Shown: piece by piece, positions 1-6,300 of the stretch
How positions within the stretch are numbered: position 1 is the first letter of the stretch
How the letters are laid out: every line of letters begins with the position of its first letter
From: Thermoplasmata archaeon
GTDB taxonomy: Archaea > Thermoplasmatota > DAOVMN01
Reading direction: 5' to 3'
NCBI GenBank assembly: GCA_030630685.1
Contig: DAOVMN010000115.1
Location: forward strand, 1-6,980
DNA length: 6,980 bases
Program-made: the position numbers and the translations under genes
The notes under the pieces: generated by a model
Seen by the model: the letters and a program-made list of their open reading frames with translations, nothing else
Databases searched by the model: none
What the model was told of the DNA's origin: nothing

Positions 1-285
1 ATCGACGAGGATGAGGAGATGGCCGAGTCGGTATTAGATGATCATGCAAAGATCAAGGAGATACATCTTGATATTGTAAAGGCATTGAATAATGACAAGG
101 AGATAACGGTAAAGGAGGCAATCGTGGTTGCCAAGGTCACGGGCTATCTCAGGCGAGTGAGCGCACACCTGGGAAATATCTGTACCGGGGTAATCAGGCC
201 ATTCCCGAAAATGGGCTTCCTGAAGAAAACCTCGAGGGAGCTTGATGCAGACAATCCCCTTTATTCGAGAACAAAACTGGATTAA
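1..285 (+). CDS. PhoU-like protein, C-terminal part (5' end outside window)
   Basis: The reading frame is open from base 1, so this is the 3' end of a longer gene, and the internal ATG at 19 need not be the true start. The visible 94 residues are a charged helical stretch followed by a segment with YLRRVSAHLGNICTGVIRP. This resembles the last helix of PhoU/PhoU-like proteins, where the family usually has a YLERIGDHAxNIAE-type motif. In this family the helical bundles regulate phosphate uptake or sit at the C-terminus of Na/phosphate cotransporters. The acidic Glu/Asp of the usual motif, which helps bind metal, is here Arg and Ala (RRVSAH), so metal binding may be altered. A basic tail ending KTSRELDADNPLYSRTKLD follows. 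Assignment rests on this short motif. The gene could be a free regulator or the tail of a transporter. Confidence 0.6.
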   Translation: MDEDEEMAESVLDDHAKIKEIHLDIVKALNNDKEITVKEAIVVAKVTGYLRRVSAHLGNICTGVIRPFPKMGFLKKTSRELDADNPLYSRTKLD

Positions 286-294
286 AACTGGATT
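273..294. repeat. Perfect 11-bp tandem duplication over the stop codon
   Basis: The unit AAAACTGGATT occurs twice head to tail (273-283 and 284-294) and is followed by AG. The first copy encodes the last residues of the PhoU-like protein, and the stop TAA arises at the junction. With only one copy the frame would read the same Lys-Leu-Asp and end in TAG, so the duplication leaves the protein unchanged. It looks like a recent replication-slippage event. Confidence 0.85.
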
Positions 295-370
295 AGTCTA
301 ACAGGCTGATTCAATATAATTAATCCCAGATCCGGATTCCTGATGATGAACCGGGGGAACAGGAGCATTC

Positions 371-378
371 ATAAATAC
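371..378 (+). promoter_or_regulatory. Candidate archaeal TATA box for the protease-DUF389 unit
   Basis: The A/T-rich octamer ATAAATAC lies about 40 bases before the protease start. Archaeal transcription usually starts about 25 bases downstream of the TATA centre, which would put the start near 399. That leaves a leader of roughly 15 bases that still contains the GGTGA ribosome binding site at 405-409. The fit in spacing is good, but the box is not a perfect match to the archaeal consensus. A second A/T-rich stretch near 313-322 is a weaker alternative. The rest of the 286-413 spacer shows nothing recognisable. Confidence 0.35.
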
Positions 379-413
379 CAAAACAGAATCTCTCATCCGA
401 AAAAGGTGAAAGG

Positions 414-1766
414 ATGTCAACAGGCCTAATTATATTTATTATTCTCGCCACCATTTACCTCATCGTACTCGCCCTTCAGCTCACGGGCAGGATCAAGAAA
501 GATTACATCAGCCTGTACGGCCCTTTTCTCATGATCAAGACAGAGAAGGGAAAGAAGGCAATTGACCGGATTGCCGCTAAGCGCAGATTATGGAGGGCCT
601 ACGGCAACTTATCCCTTGGAGTTGTGTTAACAGCCATGGTGCTCATGTTCCTGCTCCTTCTCTGGCAGGCCACGCTTGTTTCCCGCATACCAGCGGATAA
701 GGCACCCAGCCCACAGATGATGATCGGCCTTCCTGGTGTTAATCCTCTCATCCCGATCTGGTACGGCATCGTGGGTCTGGCTGTGGCCATGGTTTTCCAT
801 GAGTTCGCCCACGGGATCCTCACGCGTGTGGCGGATGCCAAGGTAAAGAAACTTGGGCTCCTCTACCTCATCGTGCCCATCGGGGCCTTTGTCGAGCCGG
901 ATGAGGATGAGGTTGCCGCCCTTTCGCGGGGAAAACGGGCCAGACTCTTTGCAGTGGGTCCTGCCACGAACATCTTCATTGCTTTCCTGTTCGTCCTGGT
1001 CTTTGCCTGGGGCTTCATGGCCTCCCTCGAACCCGAGCAGGATGGAATGTTGGTGCTCAAGGTCTCCAGGGACCTGCCCGCTGATAAGGCAGGCATCGAG
1101 CCAGGGATGGTTATCCTGAAGATGAACGGCACCCCGACTAAAGAGGCAGAGGATTTCTACGATTTCCTGGACAATTCTACTGAAGGCCAGGTCATCGATA
1201 TCACGGTGTACGATGACGGAGAGATCCGGACCATAGGGAACATCACCCTCGAGAACCGCTACAACTACACGGGATTGAATGAGGACAAGGGCATCGGTTA
1301 CCTTGGTGTATCTTCCCCGACCACGGTAAGCGGTTTGAGTGACATCCTTGCCCATCCATATTCCGGCAGGGACGCCATGGGGATATTGGGGGCATCCTTT
1401 TTCTACATCGCACTCCCATTCTACCAGCTCTCTCCATTCCCGGAACCTATCCAGAACCTGTATCAGGTCTCCGGTCCGCTGGGTGTACTTCCCGAACCGG
1501 TGTTCTGGATACTCGCCAACTCCCTTTACTGGATCTTCTGGCTGAACCTGATGATAGGGCTCACCAATGCCCTTCCCGCTGTGCCCCTGGATGGAGGGTA
1601 TATCTTCAGGGATGCACTGGACAAGCTTGTGTCCAGGTTCAAGACCGGGCTCGGCAAGGAGGAAAGAGAGAGGTATGTGGCAAAGATATCGAGATCAGTG
1701 GCATACCTTGTGCTGGTGCTGATCCTGCTTCCGCTGGTCGTTCCAAGATTACTTGGGATTTTTTGA
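414..1766 (+). CDS. Site-2 protease family (M50) membrane zinc metalloprotease with PDZ domain
   Basis: This is an intramembrane zinc protease that would cut membrane-bound substrates within or near the bilayer. The zinc motif HEFAH is at residues 129-133 (H129, E130, H133). The third ligand lies in the second signature, NALPAVPLDGG, at residues 385-395 (D393). A PDZ-like domain spans about 210-280 (DLPADKAGIEPGMVILKMNG) and probably gates substrate entry. Hydrophobic segments lie near residues 4-23, 66-88, 112-132, 145-160, 178-201, 365-388 and 428-446. The stretch FVEPDEDE followed by GPATN (160-186) is typical of archaeal members. The length of 450 aa is normal for a PDZ-bearing member. 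The start is set by ATG at 414 with GGTGA at 405-409. The gene is probably co-transcribed with the DUF389 gene 17 bases downstream. Its substrate is unknown: regulated proteolysis of an anti-sigma-like factor is known in bacteria, but nothing here shows it. Confidence 0.92.
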   Translation: MSTGLIIFIILATIYLIVLALQLTGRIKKDYISLYGPFLMIKTEKGKKAIDRIAAKRRLWRAYGNLSLGVVLTAMVLMFLLLLWQATLVSRIPADKAPSPQMMIGLPGVNPLIPIWYGIVGLAVAMVFHEFAHGILTRVADAKVKKLGLLYLIVPIGAFVEPDEDEVAALSRGKRARLFAVGPATNIFIAFLFVLVFAWGFMASLEPEQDGMLVLKVSRDLPADKAGIEPGMVILKMNGTPTKEAEDFYDFLDNSTEGQVIDITVYDDGEIRTIGNITLENRYNYTGLNEDKGIGYLGVSSPTTVSGLSDILAHPYSGRDAMGILGASFFYIALPFYQLSPFPEPIQNLYQVSGPLGVLPEPVFWILANSLYWIFWLNLMIGLTNALPAVPLDGGYIFRDALDKLVSRFKTGLGKEERERYVAKISRSVAYLVLVLILLPLVVPRLLGIF

Positions 1767-1783
1767 TGTGAGGTGTTGATAGA

Positions 1784-2794
1784 ATGGCTTTCCGCTTGAT
1801 CGAAGTGCTTCTCCCCTCGGTGGCCGAGAAACGGGTAAAGGAGGTATTCGAGAGGATTCATGGGTTGGGTGTCTGGCAGGAATATCTGACAGAGAAACAG
1901 ATATCCATACGATTGCTTGTTCCTTCCGAGGAGACCCAGGATGTGCTCGATGTTCTTGAAAAGGAGTTCTCCATGGTGGATGGATTTAGGGTACTGGTTA
2001 CACCCGTGGAGGCAATATTGCCCAGGCAGGAGAGTGTCGAGGAGGAGCCATCCGAGGATAAAGAGGAGAAGAAGCACGAGGCGATCTTGCCATCGATCTC
2101 TCGGGAGGAGTTGTACCAGGACGTCCAGAGTTCAATTAAGTTCTCATGGAATTATATAATCCTGATCTTCCTCTCCACGATCGTTGCGGCCATTGGTATC
2201 CTGCGGGACAATGTGGCAATAATCATTGGTGCGATGGTCATAGCACCATTACTCGGACCGAACGTGGCCCTGTCCCTTGCCACCACTCTCGGGGATATCG
2301 AGTTGGCCCGTAAAGCCATGAAGGCCAATTTGATGGGGATATTCACTGCTCTCTTTTTTGCGGGTCTCCTGGGATTCGTTTTGGATATCGATACGGAAAT
2401 ATCAGAGATCACATCAAGAACCGAGGTGGGTCTGGGGGATATCGCGCTTGCATTGGCCGCAGGGGCTGTTGCCGGATTCTCCTTTACAGCAAAGGCCCCC
2501 AGTGCACTCATAGGGGTCATGGTGGCTGTCGCATTGCTGCCTCCTGTGGTGGTGTTGGGGATGCTTATAGGCTCATGGGAGTGGGATTTGGCTGGTGGGG
2601 CATTGCTTTTGCTGCTTACAAATATCATTGGAATCAACCTCTCGGGGGTGGTGGCATTCCTGGCGCAAGGGGTCAGACCGGTGAAGTGGTGGGAAGCCGA
2701 TAAGGCGAAGAAGGCGACAAGGATCGCTATCGTCCTCTGGACACTCCTTTTGATGGTTCTTGTGGTGGTGATCCTTCTGGCTCAAAGGAGTTGA
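1784..2794 (+). CDS. TIGR00341/DUF389 family multi-pass membrane protein
   Basis: This is an integral membrane protein of unknown biochemical function. The N-terminal ~80 residues form a soluble alpha/beta region. A highly charged linker (about 83-98, rich in Glu, Asp and Lys) leads into the DUF389 membrane domain. Its signature is at about 139-173: ILRDNVAIIIGAMVIAPLLG followed by PNVALSLATTLGD. Hydrophobic segments lie near 122-140, 143-168, 183-201, 217-236, 239-263, 269-295 and 312-333. The length (336 aa) and layout fit the TIGR00341 type, a set common in archaea. The start is well supported: GAGGTG at 1770-1775 lies 8 bases before the ATG. The 17-base gap after the protease suggests one transcript. 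The protein is sometimes guessed to be a transporter or channel, but no activity can be assigned from sequence. Confidence 0.88.
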   Translation: MAFRLIEVLLPSVAEKRVKEVFERIHGLGVWQEYLTEKQISIRLLVPSEETQDVLDVLEKEFSMVDGFRVLVTPVEAILPRQESVEEEPSEDKEEKKHEAILPSISREELYQDVQSSIKFSWNYIILIFLSTIVAAIGILRDNVAIIIGAMVIAPLLGPNVALSLATTLGDIELARKAMKANLMGIFTALFFAGLLGFVLDIDTEISEITSRTEVGLGDIALALAAGAVAGFSFTAKAPSALIGVMVAVALLPPVVVLGMLIGSWEWDLAGGALLLLLTNIIGINLSGVVAFLAQGVRPVKWWEADKAKKATRIAIVLWTLLLMVLVVVILLAQRS

Positions 2795-2809
2795 GATTCA
2801 AGCATCTCA
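2792..2809. other. Small inverted repeat joining two convergent stop codons
   Basis: TGAGAT (2792-2797) and ATCTCA (2804-2809) form a perfect 6-bp stem with a 6-base loop. The left arm begins with the TGA of the DUF389 gene, and the right arm is the reverse-strand TGA of the HAD-methyltransferase frame. An overlapping alternative, CTCAA (2781-2785) with TTGAG (2791-2795), is mutually exclusive with it. No T-run follows on either strand, so a classical intrinsic terminator is not shown. It may only be a consequence of two facing TGA codons. Confidence 0.3.
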
Positions 2810-4498
2810 TCCGATGTTGTGATTCACCTGTTCCATTCCCTCAACCACTCCCTGGTCTCGGGGAGGAAGTAGCGGTCTATAAGGAGGTTGTTGTCGATTA
2901 GGACGGTTAGTTTTATGGTGGGGTAAATTCGCTTTTTGGTTAATAGGGTTTTGTAGGGCTTTGTTATATTTGGAATGCGAGGGAGATTGCCCGGGGGCTG
3001 AATGGGGGATCGACTCGAGAGAAAGGCTGATCTCATTTATCCTTCGACATATTTCTTTCATCTCTTCCTCTCGGCTGGTATCGCCCATCAATACCCATTT
3101 CTGCTGGTCGGGGTGGGGCCAATCGATTTTATCACAGAAGAGGTCCTGTTCACTTGCAAGTTCCTGAAGTTTATCGAGTGTGTAAAAGGCACAATCGTGA
3201 TATATCCAGTCTTTCCCGGTATAGCTCTCCTCTCCCTCACTGAATGTAGCAGCAACAAGAGATATGGGCTTCATGGTCTTCCGCACTTCGCTCAAGCATC
3301 TCCTGATCTGCTTTTGGGACGCATGTGTAAATATGGATTGGGCAAGAAAATAATCGAATTTCTTCTTGAAAGTAGTGAAGGTGAAATTCCGTTCGTTACT
3401 GATAACCGGCTTCTTGATTCTAATGATGTCCTTCCCCAGTTCGAGTTCGATCCCTTTTTCGATAAGCCACTCTTCTGGTTCGATTCCATAGTAGTGCCCG
3501 GGCAGGAGATAAGGAATGAACAGTTTCCCGGCGCGCAGCGAGCCGCACCCGATGTCCAACAGATAGTGATGCTCCCGCAACCCGAGGAATGTCAGCAGGT
3601 TGAACTGCATGGCCGACGCAAGGTCGTAGTGTTTAGAGGGACCAACGAATGCCCGATGGTGGCGGGCACCGTTCTTCCGGTCCAATCCAAGGCGCTCCTC
3701 TTCGGTAATTGATATTATGGTGAACTCTCCTTTGAGTAACCCCTCCTTTGAACTGAGGGACATGGAACTTGAATCAGTTGAACCCCTGGAAATCTGCTTA
3801 AGGAATGAAATCAGCCCGTCCAGTATTCCCTCAATATTTCCGTCCCTCACCTCGAATGCCGCAAGCCCTGCTTTCTTGGCGGGAATTATGTCAAACTCAG
3901 GGGAATCGCCTATCATGGCAACTGCGCCGTAGTTCTCCTTCAGGTATTGGTAAGCCTTTCCGGTTTTTTCCTGCCCGATGGAGATGATTTGTTTGTCGGG
4001 TCTCGTCTCCATTGAGTTCCCGGAGGAAGTTACGATTATTTTTGAGGTTCTGGGTGACAGCTCATCAGGGAAAAGGCTCAATTTGAATACGGCCTCTCTA
4101 ACTGAAGAATCTGTGAAATAATAGACATCAAAACCCTGCTCTTTTATACAGGAGATAACATCGTTTGCACCGGGATAGAAACTGGTTTTTGAAAGATTTT
4201 GCCAGTATATTTTATCCAGTTCGGGCAATATATCTTCTATTTCCTTTTCATCCATGCCCGCAAGTGACAGCAGCATCCTGAAGCGAGTGTTAAGATCGTT
4301 CTTTTTAGAGCCTGTATAAACTGAAAACTGCGCCCGTGTAATCCCCCAGAATACATCCATGGTAATCGGACTTTTCAGGTGGTGGTGAAACCTGCGGTTA
4401 AGGAGCCCCACACATTCCCTGAAAGCAGCATATTTCCTTTCCTGCCCGTCGCAGATGGTTCCATCGATGTCAATCAAAACGGATTTCACGGCCCTCAC
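2807..4498 (-). CDS. Fusion of HAD-family hydrolase and class I SAM-dependent methyltransferase, with a read-through C-terminal tail
   Basis: This is a two-enzyme fusion of 563 aa. Residues 1-235 are a HAD phosphohydrolase-like domain: motif I DIDGT (D10, D12), a helical cap at about 20-105, motif II FTDSS (T129), motif III K178, and motif IV IGDSPEFD (D198, D203). All catalytic positions are kept. A Ser-rich linker follows (238-250). Residues about 278-475 are a class I methyltransferase with the SAM loop LLDIGCGSLRAG (313-324), the acidic GIEPE after strand 2 (E340), and FLAQSIFTHAS (384-394). From about residue 498 the sequence turns into a Pro/Gln/Asn/His-rich string with no domain character, and I infer that this is read-through of former intergenic DNA. 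The start is GTG at 4498. A second GTG at 4489, giving MKSVLIDIDGT, is also plausible. The start overlaps the end of the repeat-protein gene. Substrates are unknown: the context suggests a phosphorylated sugar or metabolite that is dephosphorylated and methylated. Confidence 0.85.
   Translation of the reverse strand: MRAVKSVLIDIDGTICDGQERKYAAFRECVGLLNRRFHHHLKSPITMDVFWGITRAQFSVYTGSKKNDLNTRFRMLLSLAGMDEKEIEDILPELDKIYWQNLSKTSFYPGANDVISCIKEQGFDVYYFTDSSVREAVFKLSLFPDELSPRTSKIIVTSSGNSMETRPDKQIISIGQEKTGKAYQYLKENYGAVAMIGDSPEFDIIPAKKAGLAAFEVRDGNIEGILDGLISFLKQISRGSTDSSSMSLSSKEGLLKGEFTIISITEEERLGLDRKNGARHHRAFVGPSKHYDLASAMQFNLLTFLGLREHHYLLDIGCGSLRAGKLFIPYLLPGHYYGIEPEEWLIEKGIELELGKDIIRIKKPVISNERNFTFTTFKKKFDYFLAQSIFTHASQKQIRRCLSEVRKTMKPISLVAATFSEGEESYTGKDWIYHDCAFYTLDKLQELASEQDLFCDKIDWPHPDQQKWVLMGDTSREEEMKEICRRINEISLSLESIPHSAPGQSPSHSKYNKALQNPINQKANLPHHKTNRPNRQQPPYRPLLPPRDQGVVEGMEQVNHNIG
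2824..2916 (-). pseudogene. Remnant of an MBL-fold metallohydrolase N-terminus
   Basis: In a frame different from the HAD-methyltransferase frame, the minus strand encodes KLTVLIDNNLLIDRYFL and then PE. From memory this closely matches the opening of a group of MBL-fold metallohydrolases that start like MKLTVLVDNNTLIDRYFLGE. The codon before the Lys, where ATG is expected, is ATA (2914-2916), one base away from a start. Family resemblance stops after about 20 residues, and the frame ends at TGA (2824-2826), far short of the zinc-binding HxHxDH motif. No good ribosome binding site precedes it. The best reading is the leftover 5' end of a gene that once ended this operon and lost the rest by deletion. 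The match is short, so chance cannot be excluded without a search. Confidence 0.55.
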
Positions 4499-5225
4499 TC
4501 CCGATCAACTCCTTTACAACATTCCCATTTTCATCCAGAATAATCATGACTCCTTCAATTGTTTTCGCAAGCGCAAATCCATTATAAAACGGTTCAACCC
4601 ACCGGAACCTCTTACCATAAACCGGATTCCCACCCATGTCGATATGGAAATATCCTCGTTCATCCCTTGCTACCGCAAACCCTTTATGGAAAACTCCCAG
4701 TTCTACATATTTCCTCTCGTGGACATATCTGCCATCTCTGTCTATGTGCCTTGCAAAACCATCAGTCCCGTAAGCCACCGCAATCCCATATTTAAAATCC
4801 CCGACATACCTGTGTTTCTCCTCGTAAGCAAGGTCTCCGTTCTTTCCGATATGAAAATAGGCACCCTTGCCCTCTCTCACTGCGCAACGTCTTTCCCGAA
4901 AATTGCCCACCCATGCGTACCGTTCTTCATAAACGGCCTTTCCATCCAGATCAATGTGGTACCATCCGGTCTCATCCGCCACGGCAGCGATACCTTCATA
5001 GAATCCGAAAGTTTTCCGGAATCGCCTCGAATAGACCGGCTCGCCATCCAAGTCGATGTGATATGTCCCGCTTTCATCCTCTACCGCAGCAGCGCCGGGA
5101 GAGTGGAAACTCATTACCATTTTGAATCTCTTGGCGTAAAGAGGTTTTCCCTTGTAAAGATGGTGGGATTGATCAGGTGCGATGTAGGTCTTCCTGAAAT
5201 CGATTCCTAATTCAGATATTTCCAT
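4470..5225 (-). CDS. Tandem 34-35-residue repeat protein (WG-repeat-like, 'HIDxxG' units)
   Basis: The protein (251 aa) is almost entirely repeats with the pattern Y-HIDxDG-xPVY-xxRF/Y-xxVGxF-xxGxAxVxxxxG. The key His recurs at residues 22, 56, 90, 125, 160 and 194, a period of 34-35, with a final degenerate unit near 229, so there are about six and a half units. Such units resemble WG/KWG-type repeats and probably fold into beta-sheet blades or a solenoid. There is no signal peptide, transmembrane segment or catalytic motif, so a binding, scaffolding or carrier role is an inference. The ATG at 5225 is chosen because GAGGTG (5231-5236) sits 5 bases upstream; a GTG at 5231 would overlap that site. 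The gene overlaps the radical SAM gene by 14 bases and the HAD-methyltransferase start by 20-29 bases, which suggests translational coupling. Confidence 0.75.
   Translation of the reverse strand: MEISELGIDFRKTYIAPDQSHHLYKGKPLYAKRFKMVMSFHSPGAAAVEDESGTYHIDLDGEPVYSRRFRKTFGFYEGIAAVADETGWYHIDLDGKAVYEERYAWVGNFRERRCAVREGKGAYFHIGKNGDLAYEEKHRYVGDFKYGIAVAYGTDGFARHIDRDGRYVHERKYVELGVFHKGFAVARDERGYFHIDMGGNPVYGKRFRWVEPFYNGFALAKTIEGVMIILDENGNVVKELIGSEGREIRFD
4498..4512 (-). promoter_or_regulatory. Ribosome binding region with two possible GTG starts for the HAD-methyltransferase
   Basis: On the minus strand GGAG (4509-4512) lies 10 bases before the GTG at 4498. A second site, GGGAG (4498-4502), lies 8 bases before the GTG at 4489. 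The latter gives a first domain starting MKSVLIDIDGT, a typical HAD opening. Sequence alone does not decide between them. The region is inside the end of the repeat-protein gene. Confidence 0.45.
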
Positions 5226-6300
5226 ATACACACCTCTTCAACTCTTCAGGTGGTTTCCTCATGTTGCATTTCCTGCACACATCATACGAGCCCCAGTTTC
5301 TCACGAATCTCTCGTATTCCGTGCCGTTCCACAGTTCCATAAAATCGTCCTCCTTCACATTACCAAAATAGCCCAGACTCCTCCTCAGGTTGTCCGGTGA
5401 GCAGCACACATTGAAAGTCCCGTCCCATGCAATCCATGACTCCCGACCCACAAAGGGGCAAAGCCAGTGTACAGGCACAATCTCACTTTTTTCGGATGAT
5501 TTTTCAGAGAGTTTATAGACATTGTCCAATTTTATTTTTGAGCCGTTCGGCAGCCTGAACTTTTCTGTGATTTCATACAGTTCTTCCACAGTACGATTCC
5601 ACCGTCTTATACTCTCGGCATTCCTCCTGAGAGACTCATTCTCCAGTTCCGGCCAGGTGATCCAGAGGTGGTGTCCTTTGAACCTGTCGGCTCCCATGGA
5701 GATTGCCAGCTTCAGCAGGTCGGGAAGTTCCGGGAGATTCTTTTCCATATAGGTGACCTGGAAGGTAACCGTGGGATGATTCATGCCGTTTTTCCTAACC
5801 TCGTCTCGGATTCGAATAAACCGCCGCAGGTCTTCCATCTGTTTTTCGGTGTCTATTCCCTTCATAATAAATTCCGCTGTCTCTTTCGTGGCCCCGCTGA
5901 TGGACACCTTCACATCACTCGCCACCGGCAGCACGAACTCCCCCCACCCCTCCGCACCGCGCCCCGGGAAGGTCCCATTGGTTGTAAGGTTCAGTTTCAG
6001 GTCATATTCCCTGACAATATCCACAATCTTATCAAAATGCTCGTAAAGAAGCGGTTCTCCCATAGTACTGGGAATTATCTCTTTCAGACCGTGGGGCGCC
6101 GCACTCTCGATAACCATCCTGATAATATCGAATTCCATGAGCCTTTTTCCGGATTTTCTTGCCCCTTTTTTTGCTCCTTCTTTATCGGCATAAATACTGT
6201 GTTCTTCGCACATTATGCATCTCAGATTACAGATATCCGGGTTGGTGTCGAAGGTGATTCTCCAGGGGCCGGGGAGTTTTCTGGATTGTGGTCCGGTCAT
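5212..6300 (-). CDS. Radical SAM protein with SPASM-like C-terminal cysteine domain
   Basis: This enzyme should use a [4Fe-4S] cluster and S-adenosylmethionine for radical chemistry. The cluster motif CNLRCIMC is at residues 24-31 (C24, C28, C31), followed by the glycine-rich/GEP element STMGEP (78-83) and TTNGT (106-110) of the TIM-barrel core. The C-terminal third has C281, then WIAWDGTFNVCCSPDN (C299, C300), then GYFGNV and CRKC (C342, C345). This is the arrangement of SPASM/twitch domains that hold auxiliary Fe-S clusters. The length of 362 aa is normal. The start ATG at 6300 overlaps the glycosyltransferase stop in an ATGA and has an excellent GGAGGTG (6309-6315) 8 bases upstream. SPASM enzymes act on peptides, sugars and other metabolites. 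No precursor peptide gene is seen nearby, and the glycosyltransferase context favours a sugar or lipid substrate, as an inference. Confidence 0.88.
   Translation of the reverse strand: MTGPQSRKLPGPWRITFDTNPDICNLRCIMCEEHSIYADKEGAKKGARKSGKRLMEFDIIRMVIESAAPHGLKEIIPSTMGEPLLYEHFDKIVDIVREYDLKLNLTTNGTFPGRGAEGWGEFVLPVASDVKVSISGATKETAEFIMKGIDTEKQMEDLRRFIRIRDEVRKNGMNHPTVTFQVTYMEKNLPELPDLLKLAISMGADRFKGHHLWITWPELENESLRRNAESIRRWNRTVEELYEITEKFRLPNGSKIKLDNVYKLSEKSSEKSEIVPVHWLCPFVGRESWIAWDGTFNVCCSPDNLRRSLGYFGNVKEDDFMELWNGTEYERFVRNWGSYDVCRKCNMRKPPEELKRCVYGNI
5231..5236 (-). promoter_or_regulatory. Ribosome binding site that fixes the repeat-protein start
   Basis: GAGGTG on the minus strand lies 5 bases before the ATG at 5225, inside the final codons of the radical SAM gene. 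Its position excludes the longer GTG start at 5231, which would share a base with the site. Confidence 0.65.

Noticed and set aside
627..1355. 242-codon open frame on the minus strand inside the protease gene
   Set aside because: It is fully antisense to a gene with clear catalytic motifs, its translation has no domain character, and it arises from the codon bias of the real gene.
1526..2077. 183-codon minus-strand frame across the protease-DUF389 junction
   Set aside because: It spans the ends of two well-supported + strand genes and shows no domain.
2824..3036. 70-codon minus-strand frame as an intact small gene
   Set aside because: Its ATG lies inside the HAD-methyltransferase gene, the first 40 residues lack character, and only the last 30 codons look protein-like. 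A gene remnant fits better.
3002..3712. 236-codon open frame on the plus strand
   Set aside because: It is antisense to the methyltransferase domain, which has conserved SAM motifs, and its translation resembles nothing.
4455..5210. 251-codon open frame on the plus strand covering the repeat-protein gene
   Set aside because: The minus-strand product shows regular 34-35-residue repeats and good ribosome binding sites. The plus-strand translation shows no coherent protein character.
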